Below, one piece after another: positions 8,386-18,142 of a stretch of 64,000 bases of DNA; the first letter of the stretch is position 1; each line of letters opens with the position of its first letter. The DNA lies in assembly GCF_018613065.1 (NCBI RefSeq), contig NZ_JAGGQW010000047.1:1-64000 (forward strand), written 5' to 3'. The notes beneath the pieces are model-generated. The model was given only the letters and a program-made list of their open reading frames with translations. It did no database searches and was not told where the DNA came from. A program made the position numbers and the translations under genes. This stretch comes from Bacillus sp. ISL-7 (lineage in GTDB: Bacteria > Bacillota > Bacilli > Bacillales_B > DSM-18226).

Positions 8386-8901
8386 ATGGATGTAATGAAG
8401 AATAATCAAGGCTCCATAGAGGAAATAAATCAATTGAACAAAGAGGAATTTGTGAGAACAGTAGGCTGGGTGTTTGAGCACTCCCCGTGGGTGGCTGAGA
8501 AGGCATGGGAGAGTATACCCTTTCAATCTCGTGAGGAACTCTTACAAATAATGGTGACAGTTGTAAAAAATGCAGAGGCAGCCTTTCAATTGGCCCTGCT
8601 CCGTGCCCATCCGGATCTTGGTACTAGATTAAAAATATCAGAGGTTTCGCAAAAGGAGCAAGCTGGAGTAGGTCTTAATCGGCTCTCGAAGAATGAACAT
8701 AGTGAGTTTGTTTCACTCAATCAGAGGTATGTCGAGCAATTTGATTTTCCTTTTATTATGGCAGTGAAGGGCCAAAGCAAGGAAACAATTCTTACAGCGA
8801 TGAAAGAACGTGTGGGCAATACCTATGATCAAGAATTCCTGACAGCTTTGGATGAGGTCTATAAAATTGCAGGGTTCCGCTTAAATGATGTTATTCAATA
8901 A
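8386..8901 (+). CDS. uraD: OHCU decarboxylase
   Basis: A 171-residue all-helical enzyme that decarboxylates 2-oxo-4-hydroxy-4-carboxy-5-ureidoimidazoline to S-allantoin, the last step of urate breakdown to allantoin. The signature stretch from FEHSPWVAEKAW to LLRAHPDLGTRL, with the catalytic His of the AHPDLG motif near residue 80, is intact. In B. subtilis this domain is the N-terminal half of PucL; here it is a separate gene 14 nt before the uricase gene. Confidence 0.92.
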   Translation: MDVMKNNQGSIEEINQLNKEEFVRTVGWVFEHSPWVAEKAWESIPFQSREELLQIMVTVVKNAEAAFQLALLRAHPDLGTRLKISEVSQKEQAGVGLNRLSKNEHSEFVSLNQRYVEQFDFPFIMAVKGQSKETILTAMKERVGNTYDQEFLTALDEVYKIAGFRLNDVIQ

Positions 8902-8915
8902 AGGGGGATGATGAT

Positions 8916-9869
8916 ATGCAAAGAACGATGCGCTACGGAAAAGCAGATGTTTGGGTTTATCGTACCTACGCAGCCCCATTAACAGGAGTCCGTCCGATTC
9001 CTGAATCAGCCTTTACGGGCCGAAGCAATATTCTGTTTGGAATGAATGTGAAGGTGGCAGTAGAAGGCGAAGCCTTCTTATCGTCGTTTAAAGAGGGGGA
9101 TAATACATTAGTTGTGGCAACCGATTCGATGAAAAATTTCATTCTTAAACATGCTGGTGATTATGAAGGTTCAACACAAGAAGGATTCCTAGAATTTGTC
9201 GCCCGCCGTTTCCTTGAAACGTATTCTCATATGAGTGCTGTCGATATCTCTAGCGAACAAATCCCATTTGACGAGCTCCCAGTACCAACGAAAGATAGTT
9301 TTGAACCGAGTCCATTCGTATTCCGCTATTCATTAAATGAACAATCGGTGGCTCAAGTTGAAGTGAAACGCTCTGGAGAAAAGATCATCACAGCCGATCA
9401 TCTCAGCAGTTTGAAGGGACTAAAGCTTTTAAAGGTACGTGGCAGCTCCTTTTATGGATTTGTGAAGGATGAATATACGACACTGCCAGAATCCTATGAC
9501 CGGCCACTATTTATCTTTTTGAATATTGGGTGGCGCTATAACGATTTCGATGCTGCAAAGGGCAGTACCACAGATGGGTATGTCGCAGCAGAGCAAGTTA
9601 GAGATATTTCTTATACGGTTTTTCATGAAGAGAATTCTCCCTCCATTCAAAATCTTATCTACCGTATTGGTCTTCGTATATTAGAGCGTTTTCCACAGTT
9701 AGTGGAGGTTCACTTTGAATCCAATAACCGGACCTGGGAAACCGTTTTAGACGAAATTCCTGCCTCACAAGAAGGGAAAGTTTTTACCGAACCGCGTCCT
9801 CCGTATGGGTTTCAATGTTTTTCCATGACACGTAAAGATTTAGAAAATCCAGGGGAATCACCGAAATGA
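8916..9869 (+). CDS. Urate oxidase (uricase)
   Basis: A 317-residue cofactor-independent uricase with two T-fold domains that oxidises urate to 5-hydroxyisourate. The N-terminal RYGKADVWVYR contains the catalytic Lys, VVATDSMKNFIL the Thr-Asp pair, and IQNL near residue 247 the urate-binding Gln. The C-terminus RPPYGFQCFSMTR is typical. It corresponds to the C-terminal half of B. subtilis PucL. Its stop overlaps the next start (ATGA), which indicates translational coupling with uraH. AAGGGGG precedes the ATG. Confidence 0.95.
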   Translation: MQRTMRYGKADVWVYRTYAAPLTGVRPIPESAFTGRSNILFGMNVKVAVEGEAFLSSFKEGDNTLVVATDSMKNFILKHAGDYEGSTQEGFLEFVARRFLETYSHMSAVDISSEQIPFDELPVPTKDSFEPSPFVFRYSLNEQSVAQVEVKRSGEKIITADHLSSLKGLKLLKVRGSSFYGFVKDEYTTLPESYDRPLFIFLNIGWRYNDFDAAKGSTTDGYVAAEQVRDISYTVFHEENSPSIQNLIYRIGLRILERFPQLVEVHFESNNRTWETVLDEIPASQEGKVFTEPRPPYGFQCFSMTRKDLENPGESPK

Positions 9870-10225
9870 CTGGAAAGTTAACTACCCATGTCCTTGATTT
9901 AAGTTTGGGAAAGCCGGCAAGTGGCGTCCTGGTGGAATTATGGCAAGTTATTCCAGACAACAAATTCGAATTCATTCAAATCAGCTATACGAATGAAGAT
10001 GGCCGGGTCAATCAACCTCTCCTCGAAGGGGCATCCATGAAAAAGGGAGTTTATGAAATTCGTTTTCATGTTGGAGATTATTTCAGCAATCGCAGCATAT
10101 TACTCGGAGATCCTTCGTTCCTAGATTGTGTCCCCATTCGCTTTGGCATTTCTGAACCCGCCTCACATTATCATGTACCATTGTTGATTTCACCGGGTGG
10201 GTACAGTACGTATCGCGGGAGTTAA
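9866..10225 (+). CDS. uraH: 5-hydroxyisourate hydrolase (transthyretin-like)
   Basis: A 119-residue HIUase that opens the 5-hydroxyisourate ring to OHCU, between uricase and UraD. Both diagnostic ends are present: HVLDLSLGKPA at the N-terminus and the C-terminal YRGS. The interior YEIRFHVGDYF is the usual strand. Known as PucM in B. subtilis. Coupled by a 4-nt overlap to the uricase gene. Confidence 0.95.
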   Translation: MTGKLTTHVLDLSLGKPASGVLVELWQVIPDNKFEFIQISYTNEDGRVNQPLLEGASMKKGVYEIRFHVGDYFSNRSILLGDPSFLDCVPIRFGISEPASHYHVPLLISPGGYSTYRGS

Positions 10226-10238
10226 GGAGGGTCATAAG

Positions 10239-11597
10239 ATGAAAGAACTTTGGGTGAAGAATGGGCTTGTTTTTACTGAGGAAGGCTTTCGAGAGGTAAA
10301 TATTCGAGTCCTTGATGAGAGGATTGACTCCCTTTTAAAAAGTGAAGGAGAACCATTGAAAGAGGAAACGGATACGATTATTGATGCAAGCGGGTGTCTA
10401 GTGGTTCCAGGCTTTATTGATGCCCATGTCCATTTCAATGATCCAGGAAGAACGGATTGGGAAGGAATTGAGACAGGCAGCCGAGCTGCAGCTATTGGTG
10501 GAACGACTACCATTTTTGATATGCCACTGAATTGTGCACCTTCTGTTACTAATTTTAAGAATTTACTTGATAAAAAAGATTATTTAACCTCTATGTCACA
10601 TGTTGATTATGCTCTTTGGGGCGGAATGACAGACACGAACCTCGCTAACCGGGAAGAACTCACTCAAATGAGTAAGGGGATTATTGCCTGGAAAGCATTT
10701 ATGAGTGAGAGCGGGATTGAAGATTTCCGATTTGTCCCGCCAGATGGATTGAAACAAGCCATGCAAGCAGCAAAGGAGCATAAGAAGATTCTCGCCCTCC
10801 ATGCAGAATGGAATGAAGAGATTAATAAATTTACAGCTTTCTATAAACATAGGGACGGGATGAATGAACGAAAGGCCTTTCTCGCGAGCAGGCCCGTGTC
10901 AGCGGAAGAGAAAGCGGTTAGTTATGCTTTAGAACTTGCTGCCAAATACGGAACAGCCCTTCATTTTGTTCATATTAGTTCGGCGAAAGTAATCGGACTA
11001 ATCGAGCAAGCCAAAAAAAGCGGTGTAGACGTCACGGTTGAAACCTGCCCGCATTATTTGATTTTTGATGAAGAGGATTTTATTAAAAGTGGTGCCATCC
11101 TCAAATGTGCACCGCCGCTAAGACCGCGCGAAGAGGTAGAGGGGCTATGGGACTGCATTAAGAGAGGCTGGATTGACACAATTGGCTCCGATCATTCCCC
11201 GTGTCTTTATTCGATGAAAGCAACGGATTCCATCTGGGACGCATGGGGAGGGATTCAAGGGGTTCAATTTACGTGGCTTTCACTGCTAGATGAGGCCCTT
11301 AAACGGAAAATTAGTCTTAAACAAATTTTACCATTAGGGACGTCGAATGTGGCTGAACGGTTTGGAATAGCAGACCAAAAAGGGCGAATTCGTCCCGGCT
11401 TAGATGCTGACCTTGTTTTGATACGTTTAGATGAATCAACGATTGCTGATAAACAATCATTGGCTTTTCGAAATGTATTTTCACCCTATGAAAATAAGGA
11501 GTTTTTGCTCAGGGTGAAGAAAACGATTTTACGAGGAAAGGTCATTTTTGATGATCAATCCGGGGTGATCCAGGAGAAATTTGGTGTTTGCTTGTAA
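10239..11597 (+). CDS. allB: Allantoinase
   Basis: A 452-residue amidohydrolase converting allantoin to allantoate. The start is the ATG with AAGGAGG 8 nt upstream; the frame is open 42 nt further 5' without support. Metal-site motifs are IDAHVHFNDPGR near residue 58, the carboxylated Lys of WKAFMS near 148, HFVHIS near 240 and GSDHSP near 315. Equivalent to B. subtilis PucH. It lies between uraH and the M20 gene on one transcript. Confidence 0.95.
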   Translation: MKELWVKNGLVFTEEGFREVNIRVLDERIDSLLKSEGEPLKEETDTIIDASGCLVVPGFIDAHVHFNDPGRTDWEGIETGSRAAAIGGTTTIFDMPLNCAPSVTNFKNLLDKKDYLTSMSHVDYALWGGMTDTNLANREELTQMSKGIIAWKAFMSESGIEDFRFVPPDGLKQAMQAAKEHKKILALHAEWNEEINKFTAFYKHRDGMNERKAFLASRPVSAEEKAVSYALELAAKYGTALHFVHISSAKVIGLIEQAKKSGVDVTVETCPHYLIFDEEDFIKSGAILKCAPPLRPREEVEGLWDCIKRGWIDTIGSDHSPCLYSMKATDSIWDAWGGIQGVQFTWLSLLDEALKRKISLKQILPLGTSNVAERFGIADQKGRIRPGLDADLVLIRLDESTIADKQSLAFRNVFSPYENKEFLLRVKKTILRGKVIFDDQSGVIQEKFGVCL

Positions 11598-11626
11598 GTG
11601 GACACGCAGCAAAAAGGAGGATCTTT

Positions 11627-12886
11627 ATGAATCAGGATAAGGAAAGTTTGGTCCAGTGGATTGAGGAGCACCAAACAGAAATGATTGATTTTTTAAAAAA
11701 AATAGTGCAAGTTCCTTCAGATAACCCTGCAGGTGATTGTTACCCTATTGCTGCCTTTTTACACCACCAGCTTCAAGAGCTTGGCTTTGTGGATGTATCT
11801 CTATTAGAGGTAGATGAAGAGGAAGTCAAAGCTGCTGGAATGATTAGTTTGGCAAATGTCCTTAGCAGCACCGTGTTTGCGAACGGGGAAGGAACAAATA
11901 TTGTCTTAAATGCACATGGTGATGTGGTGCCCCCTGGGTTAGGCTGGAGTGTTGACCCATACGGAGGGGAGATCATTAATGGAAAGATGTATGGACGTGG
12001 CGTGGCAGTTTCAAAATCCGATATTGCTGCCTATTCTTACGCCGTTTTAGCCTTAAAACAAGCCAAAATCAGTCAACCTCTGCACGGGAAAGTCGACCTT
12101 GCTTTTACTTTTGATGAAGAAACAGGCGGAGAATTAGGACCCAAAAGGCTGCTTGATCAAGGGAATATCAGTCCTGACCAGGCGATTGCAGCCGGCTTTA
12201 CCTATTCGGCAGTTAATGCCCATAACGGCTGTTTACATTTTGAAGTGAAAACAACAGGGAAGTCTGCCCATGCCGCCCTGCCGCATACAGGAATTGATGC
12301 GCTTGAGGCGACGACAAAGATTTTAAATGGTTTATACGAATATCGTCAGACTCTCGCGGCCAATAAATCTTCTGTGCCTGGGATTGACCATCCAACCTTG
12401 GTTGTCGGTCTCATTTCGGGAGGAATTAACACAAATGTTGTACCTGATGAATGTACAATAAGGGTTGACCGAAGATTGATTCCAGGCGAAGACGGGGCTC
12501 AAGCGGAAGTGGAATTTAGAAAAGTTGTGGAAGAAGCGGTTAAGACGACTCAAGGAATAAAACTAGAAATTCGAAAAATACTTCATGCAGAAAGCTTCGG
12601 GCCTGTTCCGGAAGATTCACCACTGATTTCAGCATTATCCACGAACTGGAGGTCCATTATGAAAGGGAAAGGTGATTTAGCGATAAACGGAGTACCGATC
12701 TATGCAGATGCCCGCCATTTTTATGAAAAAGGCATCCCAACGATCATGTTTGGTGTTGGGCCCAAATTGCTGGAAGAGGCTAATGGGCACCGGGCTGATG
12801 AAAATATCCGTGTAGATGATCTGGTGGATGCGACAAAGATTATTGCCTGTACACTTTACGATTTACTAGGGGGAGGTAAGGGATGA
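11627..12886 (+). CDS. M20/ArgE-DapE family amidohydrolase in the allantoin-urease operon
   Basis: A 419-residue zinc peptidase-type hydrolase starting at the ATG behind AAAGGAGG. Metal and catalytic motifs are [11 protein letters not shown] near residue 100, [21 protein letters not shown] near 165, and a C-terminal ADENIRV. The dimerisation segment [10 protein letters not shown] is present. The family cleaves amide bonds in small acyl-amino acids. In this position, after allantoinase and directly overlapping ureA, it may replace the PucF/AllC allantoate amidohydrolase or act on ureidoglycolate. It is of the ArgE/DapE and not the AllC subfamily, so the substrate is inference. Confidence 0.8.
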   Translation: MNQDKESLVQWIEEHQTEMIDFLKKIVQVPSDNPAGDCYPIAAFLHHQLQELGFVDVSLLEVDEEEVKAAGMISLANVLSSTVFANGEGTNIVLNAHGDVVPPGLGWSVDPYGGEIINGKMYGRGVAVSKSDIAAYSYAVLALKQAKISQPLHGKVDLAFTFDEETGGELGPKRLLDQGNISPDQAIAAGFTYSAVNAHNGCLHFEVKTTGKSAHAALPHTGIDALEATTKILNGLYEYRQTLAANKSSVPGIDHPTLVVGLISGGINTNVVPDECTIRVDRRLIPGEDGAQAEVEFRKVVEEAVKTTQGIKLEIRKILHAESFGPVPEDSPLISALSTNWRSIMKGKGDLAINGVPIYADARHFYEKGIPTIMFGVGPKLLEEANGHRADENIRVDDLVDATKIIACTLYDLLGGGKG

Positions 12887-13185
12887 AATTAACCCAGCGG
12901 GAGCAGGAAAAATTAATGATTGTCATTGCAGCAGACTTGGCCAGGCGCCGAAAGAACCGGGGGCTAAAATTAAATTATCCCGAAGCGATTGCCCTCATCA
13001 CCTACGAAATTATGGAGGGGGCAAGAGATGGGAAATCGGTGGCTGAATTAATGAGTGAGGGAACAAAGATATTATCAAGCGAAGATGTGATGGAAGGGAT
13101 ACCGGAAATGATTCACGATATCCAAGTAGAGGCAACATTTCCAGATGGAACCAAGCTTGTTACCGTACATGAGCCGATTCGCTAG
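12883..13185 (+). CDS. ureA: Urease gamma subunit
   Basis: A 100-residue structural subunit of the nickel enzyme that hydrolyses urea. The family pattern [20 protein letters not shown] to the IMEGARDG segment and the final VTVHEPIR is complete. Its ATG overlaps the stop of the M20 gene. Unusually it is separated from ureB by 208 nt holding a repeat array. Confidence 0.97.
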   Translation: MKLTQREQEKLMIVIAADLARRRKNRGLKLNYPEAIALITYEIMEGARDGKSVAELMSEGTKILSSEDVMEGIPEMIHDIQVEATFPDGTKLVTVHEPIR

Positions 13186-13216
13186 ATTTAGAGCGGTTTG
13201 GTGTGACTTTTATCTA

Positions 13217-13362
13217 ATTTTACAAGAAAGATAGGGGGATTTTACAAAATAGAGGGTTAATTTTACAAAAAACAAATTTATTTTACGAATGAGAAGTTCG
13301 ATTTTACAAAAAATGAAGTTATTTTACGAAATAGATAGTTAATTTTACGATAAATGTAAAAT
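13217..13362 (+). repeat. 21-bp-phased ATTTTAC repeat array between ureA and ureB
   Basis: Seven copies of ATTTTAC, mostly continued as RAAA, begin at 13217, 13239, 13260, 13280, 13301, 13321 and 13342, a spacing of 20-22 bp. Between the cores the sequence is A/G-rich and degenerate. An inverted copy, GTAAAAT, at 13356-13362 can pair with the last core. The stretch has stops in the relevant frames and no spacers of CRISPR type. Confidence 0.85.
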
Positions 13363-13393
13363 AACTTCCAATTGGGAAGGGGGAGTAAAAGAA

Positions 13394-13723
13394 ATGATAC
13401 CAGGAGAATATCGATTAAGGCAAGAGCCGATTATCTGCAACCAGGATAGGAAGGCTTCTAAAGTTATGGTGCTCAATCAAGGTGACCGGCCAATTCAAAT
13501 CGGGTCACATTTTCATTTTTACGAAGTGAATTCCGAACTAAAATTTGAACGAGACCAAGCATTTGGCAGGCACCTAAATATCCCTGCCGGTACCGCTGTC
13601 CGGTTTGAACCAGGGGATGCGAAAGAAGTAGAACTCGTTCCCTTCGCCGGTCAGCGTGAAGTCTATGGGTTAAATAATAAAACAGATGGCCCATTGGACC
13701 AAGGAGAGAGGAATCCGATATGA
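13394..13723 (+). CDS. ureB: Urease beta subunit
   Basis: A 109-residue subunit beginning [15 protein letters not shown], with the family core [17 protein letters not shown] and [19 protein letters not shown] sequence (here [16 protein letters not shown]). AAGGGGGAG lies about 7 nt before the ATG. The stop overlaps the ureC start (ATGA). Confidence 0.97.
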   Translation: MIPGEYRLRQEPIICNQDRKASKVMVLNQGDRPIQIGSHFHFYEVNSELKFERDQAFGRHLNIPAGTAVRFEPGDAKEVELVPFAGQREVYGLNNKTDGPLDQGERNPI

Positions 13724-15432
13724 GCTTTCGAATGTCGAGAAAACAATATGCAGACATGTTTGGTCCTACAACGGGTGATGCCATCCGGCTAGCGGACACC
13801 GATTTATTTATCGAAATAGAAAAAGATCTTACGGTTTATGGTGATGAGGTCAAATTTGGCGGCGGAAAAGTAATCCGTGACGGGATGGGGCAGCATCCGC
13901 TTGCTACACGAGCAGATGGGGCACTTGATACTGTCATAACCAATGCAATTATTCTAGATTATAGCGGGATTTATAAGGCGGACATTGGAATTCGTGATGG
14001 CCGAATCGCTGGGATTGGAAAAAGTGGAAATCCTCTATTAATGGAAGGAGTAGACATGATCATTGGGGCTTCAACGGAAGTCATTGCTGGAGAAGGCATG
14101 ATTGTAACAGCTGGCGGCATTGATGCCCATATCCATTTTATAAGCCCGCAGCAAATCGAAACCGCCCTTTCATCTGGGATTACAACCATGATTGGCGGCG
14201 GCACTGGTCCGGCAACCGGAACAAATGCAACCACTTGTACACCGGGAGAATGGAATATTCACCGAATGTTAGAAGCTGCCGAAGAATTCCCAATGAATCT
14301 TGGATTCTTAGGAAAGGGAAATTCGTCCGCTGAAGAACCGTTAATTGAACAAATCAAAGCCGGTGTGATTGGACTTAAACTGCATGAAGACTGGGGGACG
14401 ACCGCCTCAGCCATTGACCACTGCCTCAGGGTAGCGGACAAGTATGATGTCCAAGTTGCCATTCACACCGATACATTAAATGAAGGCGGTTTTGTCGAAG
14501 ATACTTTGGCAGCCATTAATGGCCGAGTTATCCATACTTACCATACAGAAGGGGCCGGCGGCGGTCATGCTCCCGATATTATTAAGGTCGCAAGCTTCCC
14601 GTATATCCTGCCGTCATCCACCAATCCAACACGACCCTATACAAAAAATACCTTAGATGAACACTTAGATATGCTAATGGTTTGTCATCACTTAGACCCG
14701 GACGTACCTGAGGACATTGCCTTTGCTGATTCACGCATCAGAAAAGAAACGATTGCAGCGGAAGATATTCTCCACGACATGGGCGTATTCAGCATGATAA
14801 GTTCAGATTCACAAGCAATGGGAAGAGTCGGCGAAGTGATTACTCGAACCTGGCAAACCGCTGATAAGATGCGAAAGCAACGAGGCAAGTTGCCTGAAGA
14901 CACAGGAGTAGGAGATAACTCCCGTGTAAAGCGATACATTGCCAAATATACGATTAATCCGGCAATTACGCACGGTATTGCTGAGGAGGTTGGTTCGGTG
15001 GAAGTGGGGAAATTGGCGGATCTCGTCATTTGGGAACCTGCATTCTTTGGTGTTAAACCAGAGATCGTCATTAAAGGTGGAATGATTGCCCACAGTTTAA
15101 TGGGAGATCCGAATGCCTCCATTCCTACTCCGCAGCCAGTTCTGTACCGTCCAATGTTTGCTTCCTTCGGAAAAGCCAAGTACAGCACCTCGATTACTTT
15201 CATGTCAAAAGCAGCCATTGAACTTGGTGTACCTGAAAAGCTTGGACTAAAAAAACAAATCAAACCAGTACAGGGAATTCGCCAACTATCAAAAACAGAT
15301 ATGAAGCTCAATGCGGAAATGCCAACAATTGAAGTCGATCCACAAACCTATGAAGTTATTGTGGATGGGGAGCTAGTGACCTGTGAACCAGCAGAAGTAT
15401 TACCGATGGCACAGCGTTATTTCTTATTTTAG
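13720..15432 (+). CDS. ureC: Urease alpha (catalytic) subunit
   Basis: A 570-residue nickel amidohydrolase. Active-site elements are all visible: the HIH of [11 protein letters not shown] near residue 136, the carbamylated Lys of [11 protein letters not shown] near 220, HTDTLNEGG and [15 protein letters not shown], the flap MVCHHLD near 322, and SSDSQAMGR near 363. Length and motif order are normal, so the enzyme should be active if nickel is supplied. No nickel transporter gene is seen in the window. Confidence 0.98.
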   Translation: MSFRMSRKQYADMFGPTTGDAIRLADTDLFIEIEKDLTVYGDEVKFGGGKVIRDGMGQHPLATRADGALDTVITNAIILDYSGIYKADIGIRDGRIAGIGKSGNPLLMEGVDMIIGASTEVIAGEGMIVTAGGIDAHIHFISPQQIETALSSGITTMIGGGTGPATGTNATTCTPGEWNIHRMLEAAEEFPMNLGFLGKGNSSAEEPLIEQIKAGVIGLKLHEDWGTTASAIDHCLRVADKYDVQVAIHTDTLNEGGFVEDTLAAINGRVIHTYHTEGAGGGHAPDIIKVASFPYILPSSTNPTRPYTKNTLDEHLDMLMVCHHLDPDVPEDIAFADSRIRKETIAAEDILHDMGVFSMISSDSQAMGRVGEVITRTWQTADKMRKQRGKLPEDTGVGDNSRVKRYIAKYTINPAITHGIAEEVGSVEVGKLADLVIWEPAFFGVKPEIVIKGGMIAHSLMGDPNASIPTPQPVLYRPMFASFGKAKYSTSITFMSKAAIELGVPEKLGLKKQIKPVQGIRQLSKTDMKLNAEMPTIEVDPQTYEVIVDGELVTCEPAEVLPMAQRYFLF

Positions 15433-15442
15433 GAGGAAAATC

Positions 15443-15889
15443 ATGATTATTGAACAAATCGTGGGAAATGTAGATGAAATCGCAGCCTCTGGCCGACACA
15501 TCGAAAGAGTATATTTAGCCAGTGATGACTTAGTGAAGCGAATTCAGCGGGTGACAACGGACCACGGTAAAGAGATTGGCATCCGGCTGAAAGAACCAAA
15601 AGACCTGATTGATGGCGATGTATTATTCATGGATGACCGAAATATGATTGTTGTCAGTGTCACCAGTGACGACTTGCTGGTAATTCATCCGACAAGCTTT
15701 AAGCAAATGGGGGAAATTGCGCATCAGTTGGGTAACCGACACCTGCCTGCACAATTTGAAGGCCAGGTGATGCTCGTCCAATATGATTATCTTGTTGAAG
15801 AACTGCTGAAACAATTAGAGATTCCATACGCAAGGGAAGATAGAAAAGTGAAAAAGGCATTCCGGCATATCGGTCACTCCCATGGATAA
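15443..15889 (+). CDS. ureE: Urease accessory protein UreE (nickel metallochaperone)
   Basis: A 148-residue chaperone that delivers nickel to the UreD-F-G-apourease complex. It starts at the ATG behind AGGAGG; an upstream in-frame start inside ureC is unsupported. The C-terminal tail is short (HIGHSHG) and lacks the long His run of some species. The last 8 nt overlap ureF. Confidence 0.95.
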   Translation: MIIEQIVGNVDEIAASGRHIERVYLASDDLVKRIQRVTTDHGKEIGIRLKEPKDLIDGDVLFMDDRNMIVVSVTSDDLLVIHPTSFKQMGEIAHQLGNRHLPAQFEGQVMLVQYDYLVEELLKQLEIPYAREDRKVKKAFRHIGHSHG

Positions 15890-16568
15890 TCAACTCTTGT
15901 CCTTATTGCAAATAGGGGATTCCAATTTTCCGTCGGGAGCTTTTTCACATTCATTTGGATTGGAAACCTACATACAGGAAGAAATCGTCTATAGTAAGGA
16001 AACCTTTTTTGAATGGATTCGAATTTACTTGGAAAAACAAATCGCTTATACCGATGGACTTGCCTGCCGCCTAACCTTTGACGCCTTATTTAAAGATGAT
16101 ATCGAAGGGCTATGGGTGCTCGATCAAAAATTGTTTGTCCAGAATATCCCTAAAGAAGCACGAGAGGCAAACCGGAGGATTGGGGAAAGATTGATTCGGA
16201 TGGGAATTGATTTATATTCGATCCCATTATTAGAAGAATACCTAAAAAAGATACGTGCCAAGGAGGCGTATGGTCATCCTGGAATTGCTTTTTCGATTAT
16301 CTGCCAGTACTTAGGAATCGAGAAAAGACAAGGAATACTGACTTTCCTGTATTCAAGTATGGTGACCCTTATTCAGAATGGTGTAAGAGGGATACCACTA
16401 GGGCAAACAGCAGGTCAACGTATTCTTTTAGAATTTCACCCTTATTTACAAAAGACTACAGAGATAATTGAAGGAATGGATGCTGATGACTTTGGAGCTG
16501 TGGCTCCTGGAATTGAAATTTCACAAATGCGCCACGAGAGATTACATACCCGTTTGTTTATGTCCTAA
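15882..16568 (+). CDS. ureF: Urease accessory protein UreF
   Basis: A 228-residue helical protein acting as checkpoint for UreG GTPase during nickel insertion. The conserved start [21 protein letters not shown] and the YGHPGIAFS segment are present. The start overlaps the end of ureE, in keeping with tight operon organisation. Confidence 0.95.
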   Translation: MDNQLLSLLQIGDSNFPSGAFSHSFGLETYIQEEIVYSKETFFEWIRIYLEKQIAYTDGLACRLTFDALFKDDIEGLWVLDQKLFVQNIPKEAREANRRIGERLIRMGIDLYSIPLLEEYLKKIRAKEAYGHPGIAFSIICQYLGIEKRQGILTFLYSSMVTLIQNGVRGIPLGQTAGQRILLEFHPYLQKTTEIIEGMDADDFGAVAPGIEISQMRHERLHTRLFMS

Positions 16569-16592
16569 AAAATGATGAAAGAAGGGGTAACG

Positions 16593-17204
16593 ATGGAACC
16601 GATACGTATAGGAGTTGGCGGACCAGTTGGAGCAGGGAAGACGTTGCTTGTGGAGCGATTAACGAGACACCTCAAAAATGAATATAACATGGCGGTCGTA
16701 ACCAATGACATTTACACCAAGGAAGATGCACAATTTTTAATAAAAAATAGTGTACTTTCAGAGGATCGAATTATTGGTGTGGAAACAGGAGGATGCCCGC
16801 ATACGGCGATCCGGGAAGACGCATCCATGAATTTCGCAGCCATTGATGAGCTAAAGGAGAAACATCCGAATCTATCACTTATTTTTGTCGAGAGCGGCGG
16901 CGATAACCTAGCTGCCACCTTTAGTCCCGAACTCGTAGACTTTTCTATTTATATTATTGATGTAGCTCAAGGGGAAAAAATTCCGCGTAAAGGCGGCCAA
17001 GGGATGATTAAATCTGATCTGTTTATCATCAACAAAATTGATTTAGCCCCATATGTAGGGGCAAGCTTAGAAGTCATGGAGGCAGATACAAAGCTGGCAA
17101 GAGGCAAGAAGCCATATATCTTTACAAACTTAAAAGAGGATGTTGGTGTAAACGAGGTTATTGAGTGGCTCAAGTTAAATGCGCTATTGGAAGGATTAGG
17201 GTAG
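16593..17204 (+). CDS. ureG: Urease accessory GTPase UreG
   Basis: A 203-residue SIMIBI GTPase that powers nickel delivery. P-loop [11 protein letters not shown] lies at the N-terminus, the metal-binding CPH motif is in [13 protein letters not shown], and the NKID base-recognition motif lies near residue 150. The ATG at 16593 is chosen because GAAGGGG precedes it; an ATG 21 nt upstream has no site. Confidence 0.96.
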   Translation: MEPIRIGVGGPVGAGKTLLVERLTRHLKNEYNMAVVTNDIYTKEDAQFLIKNSVLSEDRIIGVETGGCPHTAIREDASMNFAAIDELKEKHPNLSLIFVESGGDNLAATFSPELVDFSIYIIDVAQGEKIPRKGGQGMIKSDLFIINKIDLAPYVGASLEVMEADTKLARGKKPYIFTNLKEDVGVNEVIEWLKLNALLEGLG

Positions 17205-18023
17205 GTGGAACAGCGGACCGGATATTTGCGACTAACAGGTGCAAAGAAAGGTAAGAAAACGATTCTAAAAGAATCCTACTCAGAGGGTGCATTAAAAATT
17301 ACTAGACCTGTTTACCTAACAGGAGGCGGCGAAGCCTATCTTTATGTGATGAATCCGGGCGGGGGGTACATTGATGGTGATTCCTACCAAACGGTCATCT
17401 TATTGGAGGAGAATGCTGAGGTAGTTGTTACCACTCAATCCTCTACTAAAATATATAAAACACGAACCTCTCCGGCTTTGCAGGAAATGGACATATATTT
17501 GAAAAGCGGAAGTGTTTTTGAATATCTGCCAGATCCAGTTATTGCTTACCAGCATGCTTGTTTCAAACAGCGTACGGTCATTCGAATGGAACAAAACTCT
17601 TCTCTTATTTGCACAGATATTTTTACTCCAGGCTGGGCTCCTGATGGGACACTTTTTAAATATGACTTACTCCAAGCAAAAATGGAAATTTATATGGAAG
17701 ACAAACTTATTTTATTTGATCATGTAAAACTTCAACCTGACAATGATCTTAAAGGGATTGGCATGATGGAAGGATTTTCTCATTTTGGGACGATGATTGT
17801 TATTGATCATCGAATCAATCCTTCTTTAGTAGAAGAGTTGCAAGAAATTCTCGATACTTTCCTTGATGTTAGAATTGGTATTTCGATACTAGCCGTATCA
17901 GGGTTTGCCCTAAGGGTATTGGCGAATACAACACAGGTTATAGAAAAAGTCTTACATGTCTGTCATGAAATCATTAGGATCAAAGTATTGGAAAAAGAAC
18001 CTGTATTTCTAAGAAAATATTAA
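17205..18023 (+). CDS. ureD: Urease accessory protein UreD (UreH)
   Basis: A 272-residue scaffold protein that docks UreF-UreG to apourease. The GTG start follows directly on the ureG stop. Family landmarks are the N-terminal KSYSEGALKITRP-like segment (here KESYSEGALKITRP), PGGGYIDGDSY and LPDPVIAYQHACFKQ. It is the last gene of the block and is followed at once by a terminator. Confidence 0.95.
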   Translation: MEQRTGYLRLTGAKKGKKTILKESYSEGALKITRPVYLTGGGEAYLYVMNPGGGYIDGDSYQTVILLEENAEVVVTTQSSTKIYKTRTSPALQEMDIYLKSGSVFEYLPDPVIAYQHACFKQRTVIRMEQNSSLICTDIFTPGWAPDGTLFKYDLLQAKMEIYMEDKLILFDHVKLQPDNDLKGIGMMEGFSHFGTMIVIDHRINPSLVEELQEILDTFLDVRIGISILAVSGFALRVLANTTQVIEKVLHVCHEIIRIKVLEKEPVFLRKY

Positions 18024-18055
18024 TCGGCTGGTGTATCATCCATCGCCGATTTTTC
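18022..18055 (+). terminator. Terminator at the end of the purine/urease block
   Basis: AATCGGC/GCCGATT stem followed by TTTT, overlapping the ureD stop codon. Confidence 0.85.
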
Positions 18056-18074
18056 CTTGTCATTACAGGAATAA

Positions 18075-18104
18075 TTGTAGTTAGGTTTTTCATTGAAGTA
18101 TAAT
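18075..18104 (+). promoter_or_regulatory. Probable sigma-A promoter of the SRPBCC gene
   Basis: TTGTAG, an 18-nt spacer and a perfect TATAAT, 38 nt before the start codon. Confidence 0.55.
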
Positions 18105-18142
18105 GAGAGTATCTATAATAACTATTATTGAGGAGGGAAGAA

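Noticed and set aside
13217..13362. CRISPR array between ureA and ureB
   Set aside because: The repeated core is only 7-10 bp, the units are 20-22 bp in total, there are no distinct spacers and no cas genes.
14688..15311. 207-aa minus-strand open frame inside ureC
   Set aside because: It is the antisense shadow of a fully conserved urease alpha gene, with no ribosome site or recognisable protein pattern.
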